From NCBI GenBank assembly GCA_963811255.1, contig CAWEQI010000003.1, forward strand, positions 1,612,001-1,676,000: 64,000 nucleotides of DNA, given 5' to 3'. Origin of the DNA: Croceibacterium_B sp963811255 (GTDB lineage: Bacteria; Pseudomonadota; Alphaproteobacteria; Sphingomonadales; Sphingomonadaceae). Shown in pieces: positions 9,403 through 18,514 of the stretch (within the stretch, counting starts at the first letter, position 1; each line of letters starts with the position of its first letter). The notes under the pieces were generated by a model, which ran no database searches, was not told where the DNA came from, and worked only from the letters and a program-made list of their open reading frames with translations. A program made the translations under genes and the position numbers.

Positions 9403-11387
9403 CACAGACCCTGGCAGACGTTCTGCACGCTGCTGTCTATGAACGGCGCAAACGGACAGTTGACGAAGCGCAATCGCACCATCGAGCCGTTGACGTTGAC
9501 GACGATGTTGTCGGCCCGGATCCCCACCGGCGCATTGCCGAGCGTGCCGAGCTGCACCCCGGCATTGTTGAGCCCGAGGAAGGTGACCATATCGTCCTGG
9601 TCGATGCCGTCGCCCGAGGCGCCGATGCCGCCGATCAGCTTGTCGCCGCGGTAGATCGGCACCGAGCCGGGGAATATCTGGATGCCGTTCTGCAGCCGCT
9701 TCTGGCCGGGCGCGACGTCCGGCTGGTTGGTGCATTGCGCGGGGGTGTCGGTCGCGCTTGTGCCCTCGACGTAGCCGAGGTGGTGGGCGATGTTGCCGAT
9801 CACCAATGCCGACTGCAGCCCGGTGGTGAACGGGTTCCATTGGTCGATCGGACGCGACAGCGGACCGTTGGGATTGCCCACCTGGCCATCGGGGAAATAG
9901 GGCCGCGACAGATTGCCGCCGGCGCGGTCGCCGAACGCGAAGGTGCCGGTCAGCGCGGTCTGGTCGCTGAGGAAGGTGCGCACCTTGCCGACGAAGGCCC
10001 GCACGTCCGAACTCGGATCGGCTAGCAAGTCGGCGCCCGCGTTGGCTCCCGAGAAAAACGCCGCCGTGCGCGCCTTCTGCAGGCTGACGTCGATACCGAA
10101 GAGCGGGGCGTCGGGCGCCCGGACGACGCCGAGCACTTGCCCATGCGTGTCGACCACCGAGATCGAAACCTGGGCCCGGCTGTCGAGCGGCTGACGAATC
10201 TGTGCCCGCGCGTGCGACATGACCGCGAATGCCTGCTCGAGGATCGCCCGCACTTCGGCGGCGGTGAGCGGCTGGGCCACGTCGGCCGCGTCGGTGCCGG
10301 CGCGGATCGGAAACCGATCGTTGCCGCTGCCGTCGCTGAGCACGAAGGCGTCGCGGTTGGAGAACTCGGACGTGGTTGCCGGGCGAATGCCGGAGGCCTC
10401 GGTGCCGTAGGCGGTGCCGGCGAGTAGCGCTGCGCCCGAGTAATAGCCCTTGAGCGGGACGAGGCTGCCCAGCGCTGGCGCCGTGGTGGCGTACGTCGCG
10501 CTCGAATTGTCAAAGATGCTGGCGTAAGTGGCGTCCGAATAGCGCAGTTGCGTGCCGTCGACGTAGATCTTGTCGGCGCGGATCGCGTCCGGCGCTTCGA
10601 AGCCGACGGTTCCGGCGAGCGCAATCGATTCGTCCTTGTCCTGATCGATGTCGAGCACGTTCGGATCGAACCCGTACTTGCCATCGGCCATGACGCCGAT
10701 CGCCCCGACGAGGACGCCGTTCTTGTACAGCGGGAACCCGCCGGGGTCGGCGGAAAGCCCGAGCGGCGAGCGCTTGGGCCCGATCAGCGGCCCGGCACCG
10801 GCCATGCCCAGCCGGGTGTTGAGGTCGGAGCACGGCAGCTGACTGAACTGCACGCCGAACAGCGGCCCGCTTTCGAGGCCGGCCGTGCTCGGCGACGGCG
10901 GAAAGTGCTGCTGCACGATCATGCTGGCGGTGCGACTGGAAAAGGCGTTGCCGTCGCTCGACAGGTAAGCCCCGGTGATCGCCTTGGCGACTGCCGCGGC
11001 TTCGGCGGGCACGTCGAGGCCCTCGGCGTCGATGTTGTTGCCGTTGGGCGCGTCGCTGATGTGCGCGGTCGCCGGGGCGCCGGTCATGCGGAACAGCGCG
11101 AGGACGTTGCCGACCCGGTCGGTGACGGCGATCACCGCCGGCGTGCCTTGCCCCTTGGCCTGTGCCGCGGCGTGGGCGACGATCTGGCCGACGTCGGCGG
11201 CGCTGAGCGAAACTTGTGCCGGCACCGCATAGACCGTGTTCGACCCGCCGCCTCCGCCACCCGAAGGGCCGCCGCTGCCTCCGCCGGTCGAGCCGCCGGA
11301 AGTCGCGGTCGAACCGCCTCCTCCGCCGCACGCATTGAGCGCCAGTGCCAGCGCGATCGCTACAGCCTTGCGGAACCCTGATCTCAC
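9402..11387 (-). CDS. Lipoprotein with two GlcG/HbpS (DUF336) haem-binding-like domains
   Basis: The 661-residue protein starts at a GTG that overlaps the upstream stop (GTGA). The N-terminus has a lipobox (LALNAC, Cys near residue 20) followed by a Gly/Ser-rich tether, so the product is a lipoprotein. Two DUF336-like regions are visible. One begins around VSLSAADVGQIV and includes AVTDRVGNVLALFRM; the second begins around QPLTAAEVRAIL and includes SVVDTHGQVLGVVRA. DUF336/HbpS members are known to bind haem or help sense it. In a multihaem operon this suggests haem handling, or a docking protein at the outer membrane. The tandem, lipidated form is unusual compared with the typical ~140-residue single-domain proteins. 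Confidence 0.75.
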   Translation of the reverse strand: MRSGFRKAVAIALALALNACGGGGGSTATSGGSTGGGSGGPSGGGGGGSNTVYAVPAQVSLSAADVGQIVAHAAAQAKGQGTPAVIAVTDRVGNVLALFRMTGAPATAHISDAPNGNNIDAEGLDVPAEAAAVAKAITGAYLSSDGNAFSSRTASMIVQQHFPPSPSTAGLESGPLFGVQFSQLPCSDLNTRLGMAGAGPLIGPKRSPLGLSADPGGFPLYKNGVLVGAIGVMADGKYGFDPNVLDIDQDKDESIALAGTVGFEAPDAIRADKIYVDGTQLRYSDATYASIFDNSSATYATTAPALGSLVPLKGYYSGAALLAGTAYGTEASGIRPATTSEFSNRDAFVLSDGSGNDRFPIRAGTDAADVAQPLTAAEVRAILEQAFAVMSHARAQIRQPLDSRAQVSISVVDTHGQVLGVVRAPDAPLFGIDVSLQKARTAAFFSGANAGADLLADPSSDVRAFVGKVRTFLSDQTALTGTFAFGDRAGGNLSRPYFPDGQVGNPNGPLSRPIDQWNPFTTGLQSALVIGNIAHHLGYVEGTSATDTPAQCTNQPDVAPGQKRLQNGIQIFPGSVPIYRGDKLIGGIGASGDGIDQDDMVTFLGLNNAGVQLGTLGNAPVGIRADNIVVNVNGSMVRLRFVNCPFAPFIDSSVQNVCQGL

Positions 11388-12751
11388 CGAAGCGCCTCGA
11401 TGCTGCGCACGGCGCTCGACAGCGCGGCGCGGAATTGCCGCGGATTGTAGCTCTGCGGACTGCTGACGGCGGCATAGGCGCGGTTGATGTCGGCGCGAAT
11501 GCCGGCGGCGGCACCGACCGTGACCTCGCGTTCGCGGACCAGCGCGTTGAGCAAGGTGTCGATCGCCATCACCCCCTGCGCCGACCCTTCGTAGTCGGTG
11601 AAACGCGGTTCGGTGGTCTTGTCGGCAATGACGGCGATGATGCGGAACGCGTCGTCGCGGCCGTAGCCGCCCCGGGCGAGCGCATCGGAGAGCGCCGCCG
11701 CGGACGCGCCCAGGCGCCTGGCGGCGGTGACGGCCTGCTCGCGCCCCTGGCCCATCGCGCGATGGAAATCCTTGCTCGCGGCGTCGAACCTGGCCGCCTG
11801 CCCCGGCGCCAGCACCCGCGCCGCCGCCGAAAGCATGATCATGTTCTCGTCGTTGTACGGCGGCATGGAGAACGGGATCGGCCGGCCGGGGTTGGTTTCG
11901 AAAGTCAGCTTGCGCTCAGGGCCGTCAGTGATCGTGCGGTGGCAGCTGTGGCAATCGTAGAAATAGAATTCGGGGAAGATTCCCCAGGTCCCGCGGTCCG
12001 GCCGAGCAAACAGGCCGACCGAGCGGCGCACCGCTTCGGCCTGGCCGACGGCCCACAGCCGCACGCTGCTCGGCCGGCCTTTGCGGGCGACGTAGTCGGC
12101 GTCGATGTTCCAGTGCTGCTGTAGCGCCGAAAACAGGTCTAGCTCGAACGATATCCGCGGGTGACCGGCGGCCATCAGCCGGTGCGTGACGAACTGCCCA
12201 TCGGCGGCGCTGCCGAAATGGCAATCGAGGCACACACGCGCGCGCACTTGCGGCTGCTCCAGCGGGACCATTCCCGCAGCGACGTTGGCCGCATGGGTTC
12301 CGCTCACCCCGTAGTGGCTGGCGATCCATCCGGAGGCGGGGCCGTGGCACGCCTCACAACCGACGCCGTCGGAAATCTGGAACTTGAGGCCACGCTCCAG
12401 CGCGGGCGCCGGCGTCGCATGGCAGCCGAGACACTCGGCCGCCCGGGTCGGTTCGCCCAGGCCGAGCGTCGCAGCAATCTGTCGGCCGCGCGGGCTGTCG
12501 AGCACGGCAAAGGCGCGGCTGTGCGCGCCGCTGGCGGAAGAGGGCTCCTGCCATATGGCGATCTCATCCTGGCGGACTTCCTTGCCGTTGCCCTCGGCCC
12601 GGCCGTGGCAGGTCGAACCGGTGCACGACGCCACGCCCTCGTAAACCACCGGCGCTTGCGCCTGCGCGCCGAGCGTCATCGGCCCGCCCGCGAGCGCCAG
12701 AAGCAACAGCACCAGCCACCTCGAAAGGCGCCGGCCGGCCGATCCCCTCAC
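11384..12751 (-). CDS. Periplasmic pentaheme cytochrome c (cytochrome c554-like)
   Basis: A 455-residue protein with a GTG start that overlaps the TpsA stop (GTGA). The signal peptide runs to about residue 31 (WLVLLLLALAGG...LGAQA). Haem sites are CTGSTCH at residue 43 (a CX4CH variant), then CLGCH, CEACH, CLDCH and CHSCH, five in all. The cluster resembles the multihaem cytochrome c554/c' group. The C-terminal ~200 residues lack haem motifs and look helical. Its stop overlaps the start of the DUF336 lipoprotein gene. It probably shuttles electrons in the periplasm between the inner-membrane cytochromes and the outer-membrane components. Confidence 0.8.
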   Translation of the reverse strand: MRGSAGRRLSRWLVLLLLALAGGPMTLGAQAQAPVVYEGVASCTGSTCHGRAEGNGKEVRQDEIAIWQEPSSASGAHSRAFAVLDSPRGRQIAATLGLGEPTRAAECLGCHATPAPALERGLKFQISDGVGCEACHGPASGWIASHYGVSGTHAANVAAGMVPLEQPQVRARVCLDCHFGSAADGQFVTHRLMAAGHPRISFELDLFSALQQHWNIDADYVARKGRPSSVRLWAVGQAEAVRRSVGLFARPDRGTWGIFPEFYFYDCHSCHRTITDGPERKLTFETNPGRPIPFSMPPYNDENMIMLSAAARVLAPGQAARFDAASKDFHRAMGQGREQAVTAARRLGASAAALSDALARGGYGRDDAFRIIAVIADKTTEPRFTDYEGSAQGVMAIDTLLNALVREREVTVGAAAGIRADINRAYAAVSSPQSYNPRQFRAALSSAVRSIEALR

Positions 12752-15700
12752 TCGCCCCCCTCCTCCTGCTTATTCGAACAGCTGTCCTTATCACCCGAGC
12801 AGCCGCCGACCCACAAGTCATCATTGCCGACGCCGGTGATCGGCTCGTCGACCAGCGGGGGAGTGATCAGCGGCACGGTGTCGGCGAGCGAGAACAGCGC
12901 ATCGGAGAACACCAGGTTGCCTTCATCCCCGTTGCCTTGCTGCAGCGGCTGCGTCAGGTCGTCATCGGTCGGATTGCTTACCGGCGGTAGCGTAGCCAAG
13001 ATGCAATTGGCGCCGATCACGCAGCCGTTGATCGTCGACAGCGGGTCGAACTGTCCGCCGGCCGCGGCAGCCGTGTCGTTGATCGTGACGAGCGGCGCGG
13101 TATCGAGGCCGGTGACTGGGTCACCGTTCTGCAGGATCACGCCGTTGATGGCGATCTGCGTCGATGCCGAGCCGGTCGTGATGGCGAGTTGGTTGGCGGT
13201 AAAGCCGAGGCGGTCGGCGAAAGCACTGCTGGCGCCGCCGTTCTGGACCAGGAAGGCATCGTTCACGTTGACCGCGATCGTCCCCGCCTGGAGATAGCCG
13301 CCGGCGGGGCCGGCAGCACCCGGCGCGCCGAGCGCCTTGGAAATCTGCGCCAAGTCGGTCACGCCGTCGATGGTGTTGAACGTGTCCTGGGTCGCCACCA
13401 CGACCCTATCTGCCGTCAGAGCCAGGGTCCCTTGCGGAGTCCCAGCATCCGATTGCATCGCAATGGAACCTTGTCCCGCGACGATGTCGATCAGCGTGGG
13501 ATCGATCATGAACGTATCAGCGGCCGAACCGGTGGTCAGCTGCACGGCGCCGTTCACCGTCACGCTACCATCGGTGAGTATACCGAGCGTTCCGCCGCTG
13601 CCGAGATTGCCGCTGTCGCCATAGCTCAGCTGCAGATCGGCCAAAGCGACGTCGCCGGAACTCGCCAGCGTGATCGATTTATCGGCGAACAGGCGGCCGG
13701 CCTCGGCGGAATCGAGTTCGTAGCCGCCGGCCCCACCGGCACCACCAATGGTGCTGGTGCGGGTGGCGTCGCTGTTGGTCAGCGCGATATCTTGCGTCAG
13801 CCCGCGTTTGCCGAGGGTGGCGGAGCTGGCCAAGTCGATATCGGCCGAGCGCACGTCGATCGATGCCGCTTCCGCCCGGCCGCCAAGGGCAAAGGTGCCG
13901 CCGGCTTTGACGCTGAGCGCTCCGTTATCTGCGAACAATCCCAGATCCGCGAGCACATCGCCGTTGGCAGCGAGATCGACAGTGGCTCCCTCGACGTCGT
14001 GCGTCAGGTGAACGTCGCCGCCGAGGCTTGAAAGAGTGACTGCGCCGATTGCCGAAACCGGACCGGAGGTCAGGTTGAGCGCGGTGGTGATCGAAAGATC
14101 GCCAGCGGTGGCGAGCGCCTGCCCAAACGTAAGGCCGCCGCTCGAGGTAAGCTCGACCGAACGGCCGAACACGTTTACCGCTCCGCTAGACTGCAGATCG
14201 GCCGCGAAGACCGCGCCGCTGTCGGCCGTAAGCGAGGTCGTCCCGCCCGAGGTGAGCAAACCGAGCGAAATACCGTTCGCCGCGTCTATCGAGGCATTCC
14301 CCGTCGCCGAAAGAGGTCCGGTTGCCGTGAGGTCGAGCGCGGCGAGCGAAAGATCGCCCGCCGTTGCGTCGGCGCTGTCGAATATCAGCGCACCGGGCGA
14401 GGTGATGTCGACCGACTGGCCCGATGCAGTTACCAGGCCCGGAGAATGAAGATCGGTGACCGTGAGGGCGCCGTTGGAAGCGTTCAGCGTGGTGGTGCCC
14501 CCGGAGGTCACCGTTCCCGCAGACAGTCCGCCATTGCCGATGAGCGCGACATTTCCGGTCGCCGACACAGGCCCGTTTGCCTTGAGGGCGCCAGCCGTCA
14601 CGATCTTCAGGTCGCCCGCGGTCGCCGTCGCGCCGGCGAATGTCAGGCCTGCGCCCGACTCGAGCAGCAGCGATCGGCCGGTCGCGGTGACGAGCCCGGC
14701 CGACTGCAGTTCCGCCGCGGTGATAGCGCCGTTGCTGGCAGTGAGTCCGGTCGTCCCGCCCGAAGTCAGCGAGCCCAGCGAAATGCCATTCGCCGCGTCG
14801 ATCGCTACATTGCCGTCGGCGGCGAGCGGCGCGGTTGCCGAGAAGCTGCGGGCGGCGATCGTAAGGTCGCCAGTGGCGTGGAACTGTTGCGTTCCGCTCA
14901 TCCTCGCGTCGCGCGGGGTTGTGATCGTGGCGTTTCCGTTGACCTGCAGCGGCGCGCCGCCGATCACGCCGACGAAGCCGTCACCGAGGGGAGCGTTGGC
15001 GCCTTCGGCGTCGGCCAACAGGTCGCCGTTGATCGTCAGCGCGGAACCGGCGTCGAACACCTCGACGTCGAGACCGGTGCTGCCGGCATCGCTCGTCCCC
15101 GCGCCGGCCGTGCCGGTGCCACCGATGCCGTTCCCATAAAGCGACAGCGCGCCCATCGTCCGCGCGCCCGAGGGCCCGCTGCTATCGATCAGCGCGAAAT
15201 TCGCCGCCCCACCGGTGCCGCGGCCGCCGACAGCGCCATCGCCGCCAGCGCCGTCGGCGCCGAGCGTCACCGGGCCGAGAGTGAAGGCGCCATCGGCCAG
15301 CTGTGTGGCCGCGGTTCCGCCGATGCCGTCGCCGCCGTTGCCGTTTGTGCCGCCCGACGACGTGCCGCCCGGTCCGCCGTCGCCGGAGGCAACGATCAGG
15401 ACATCGCCGCTGGTGAGCGCGCCGGTCGATCCGCTGGTGAAGGTCAGCCGGGCGGTCCCGCCGGTGCCGGCGCCACCGCCTGTCGCCGCGCCGCCAGCAG
15501 TATTATTCGTGCCCGCGCCTCCCGTTCCGTCCGCGCTGATTTGCGTGGCGTTCCTCGCGGAGGTCACCTGCAGCGAGCCGCCGCCGATCGTCAGCAGGGC
15601 ATTGCCGCCCGAGCCGCCGCCGGTGAGCGCTGCCAGTTCGCTGGTGCCTGCGCCCGGGCTGCCCCCACCGCCGAGACCCGTGGCATCGATCGCGAGAGTG

Positions 15701-18514
15701 CTGACGACGCCGGTTCCGCCAGCGGCAGAAAAGCTCGACATACCGCCGAAGCCGTTGCCGGAGTGAAACGGCGTCAATCCGGTGCTCGCGGCGGAGATTC
15801 CGCCCAGGCCGGGAGCCTTGACGGTGACATCGCCCACGTTGAGGCCGCCTGCATCGATGGTCACGCCGGCGGTGCCGCCGGTCCCGTCGCCGGCGTCGGC
15901 CGACATCGGCCCGCCGTAGGTGCCCGGCGGCGCGCTGATGTCCATGCCTCCTGCGTAGTAGAACGCTGGGGTCGTGGCGTCACCGGTCGCATCGACCACG
16001 AGCGAGGTCGCAGTCACCTGCCCGGTGCCCGTAAGTCCAGTCGGCAGCTGCAGCTGCGCGGTTCCGCCCGTGGCATCGAAGCCGACCTGCGGGCCCGGCC
16101 CGGGTGAATAGAAGGCGCTGTTCTGATTCCATTTGGCGCTCGCATCCACGGCGATGGAGCCCGCCACATCGACCGTCCCGCCGTCGGTGGCCGTCAGCGT
16201 CGCCGAGCCGCCCAGCGCGCTGGTTGCGGAGGTGCCGACACCGCCGAGACCCCGTGCATCGACATCGAGCGAAGCCGTGCCCATGCCGTCGTCGAGCGTG
16301 AGGCTGCCGCCGTTGTTGACGAGCATGGTGGCGGATCCGCCCGTCGCCGCGCCGGCAGCCGAGTTCGCGCCCAGGTTTGCCGCGTCGGCCACCAGCGACA
16401 TCGAACTGCCGTTCACCGTGCCGCCAAGCACGTTGAAAGCCACCGTGCCGCCGAGAGCGTCGGGCGTGGTCGTGGGCGCGGCCGTGGAGTAGTACAGAGT
16501 ATCGACGAGCGCCTGGGCGCTCGCATCCAGATTGGGGAACGTCAGCGATGAACCGCTGCCGACCTCGACATAAGTCTCGCCGGCCGTTGCGCTCGATCCC
16601 GCCGGTGCATCCACGGTGGCGACCGCGTCTGCCGAGAGATAGACGTTATTGGTGACCGTGAGATTGGCACCGCCGGAGAGGATTAGGGAAACCGCATTGG
16701 AAAGAGTGGTTGCCGAGTTGCCCTGAGCCCCCAGTTCGTATCCGGCATTGGCGTCGGTGCTGACCGAAAGGTCGCTCCAGTTGTAAACGCCGCCAGTGAG
16801 CGAAATCGAGGCCGTTCCCCCCGTGGCGGCACCGGAAGTCGCGGTGCCCGATCCCCCATAGGCATAAGCGTCGACATTGACCGAACCCAAATTCAGCGCG
16901 CCGTTTTGGCTGATCAGGCTGACCGAACCGCCGATCGCATCGCCGCCGGCGCTACCTGAATATGCGCCATACGCATCGGCACTGGCGCTGAAATAGCTGG
17001 TGGCGGTGATGACGCCACCGTTCCGCGCGGTCAGCGAAGTCGTTCCGCCAATGGCGGTGCCGCCGCCGGCCGGATAGTAAGCGGTGGCGTCCGCGGAGAT
17101 GCTCGAGGCCGAGATAGCGCCCCCGTTGGCATCCACGGTGACCGACCCGCCGAGCGCATCGACCGGGGTGATAGCGCTTGTCAGCGACGCGAAGTTCGAA
17201 GCGTCCAGGTTGAGAGAGTAGGTGGTGGCGAGCGACGCTTTGCTGCCGAGCGATATGTCGATGGTGCCGCCCGCCCCGCCCCGGCCGGCGCTCAATGACA
17301 TCGTGTTGGCGGTGACTTGCTCGCCCGCGCCAAGGGTGATGTTGACCGCATCCTGTCCAAACAGGCTGGCGCTCGCTGCGAACGAGACCAGTCCGCCGGT
17401 GCCGGTGATACCGAGAGTCCCGCTGGCGTACCCCCGCGTGGGATTGGTGAAGCTCGCGTTGTCGATCGAAATGTTGCCCAGCGAACCTGCCGCCTCGCTC
17501 GCGGGAACATCGCTGGCGTATCCCGCGCTCAACACCACCGAGCCGCCGTCGTTGAATGCGTTCGCCGCGGCGGTGTAGCCGATCGAGCCCGACAGCAGCA
17601 TGGTCAGCGCCTGGGTCTTCGGCAGGGCGACGAAATAGACCTTTTTGACGTCGGTTGAGCCGCTCGATTGCGAGCCGGTCGTGGTGCCGGTGTGGACCAC
17701 GCCGTTGGAATCGGTCGTGCCGGCGAGGATAGAGATGTTGAACAGACCCGCGTTGATCGTCAGGTCGGCCCGCTCGGCGGCGATATAGCCGACCGAGCGC
17801 TCGGCCGTGACCGTGCCGCCCTGCTGGATGCGCGGGGCGACCATGGCGATGTAGGAGCTGGTGCCGACGGCCGTGAGCTTGGAACCCGCCTGGACATCGA
17901 TCAGTCCGGTCGAGCCCGCAGGTCCGCGGAACTGGATCGCCCCGCCGCTGACGCCGGAGATCGACCCCGTTATTCCGAGATTCGGGTTGTCGGGCGTGAA
18001 CTGAATGTCGTCGGTGGTCAGGATGAGAACTCCCGACATTCATCGTCGCGCCCGAGCCGATGACGAACCCGGTCGGCGTATAGAACCAGACATTGCCGCC
18101 GGTTGTCGTCGCCGTGCTGACGATCTGCGAAGTGACGGCACCGTTGAAGCCGATCATGCGGGCAGTCGGCGTGCCTTTGGCGTCGGTCGGCAGGATTCGG
18201 TTGAGGACCGTAAAATCGGCGCCGGTTCGCTGGAACGTCGCGGTGGTGCCAGCTGGGAGGAAGTCGATCACGCCGCTGCCGGCAACGTCGCTGGGCGCCC
18301 AGTCGATGACCGTTTGAGCCCCCCGCAAGTCGATTGTGGTCGTGCCAGTACCGGTAGTAATCGTGGCAGCGCCAACCTCGAACGTCGGCGTGCCCTGAAA
18401 CGCCTGCGCCCGTGCGGGTCGGGGCGCGATCGTCAGCGCCGTCGCCATGGCGCAACTCGCCAGCCAGGCCCCCTGCCGACGACGCCGAATGGCTATTTTG
18501 TCGACCCGATTCAT
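12748..18514 (-). CDS. TpsA-type giant secreted exoprotein (filamentous-haemagglutinin-like), frameshifted
   Basis: The start at 18514 (MNRVDK) overlaps the TpsB stop by four bases (ATGA). A signal peptide (to about ...APRPARA) leads into a TPS secretion-domain-like segment ending GATMNVGS at about 18028. There the frame is lost: one extra T in AGTTCTC (18028-18029) shifts it, and coding resumes as LILTTDDIQF in the +1 frame down to 12748. Removing one base gives about 1,920 residues of Gly/Ser/Thr/Ala-rich beta-helix-type sequence. There is an 85-residue internal repeat at 14070-14836 and two Cys near the C-terminus. It could be a sequencing error, a phase-variable site or a true pseudogene. 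Known TpsA proteins are adhesins, cytolysins or contact toxins; no toxin domain is seen here, so an adhesin or filament is favoured. Confidence 0.75.
14070..14836 (-). repeat. Three tandem ~255-bp units inside the TpsA gene
   Basis: Three successive segments of about 85 residues share the pattern P(L/V)SATGN..I(D/G)..GIS.G.(L/V)TSGGTT.L..(S/D)(N/S)GA....(D/E)L.S.G.V...G(R/Q)S......G.L.F....ATAGDL. A fourth, decayed unit continues to about 13815. Unit starts fall near 14836, 14577, 14325 and 14070. Repeats of this kind build the beta-helical shaft of TpsA proteins. Confidence 0.65.

Noticed and set aside
13815..14836. CRISPR-like regular repeats
   Set aside because: The periodic units are coding, about 255 bp long and diverged in both 'repeat' and 'spacer' parts; they are protein repeats of the TpsA gene.
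14446..16107. Long plus-strand open frame of about 550 codons opposite the TpsA gene
   Set aside because: It has Arg/Ala/Gly-biased shadow composition, lacks any domain or ribosome-binding site, and lies wholly inside a convincingly coding antisense gene.
18020..18035. Programmed ribosomal frameshift in TpsA
   Set aside because: The site GGGAGTTCTC lacks a slippery heptamer and no strong downstream structure was noticed; an indel is the simpler explanation.
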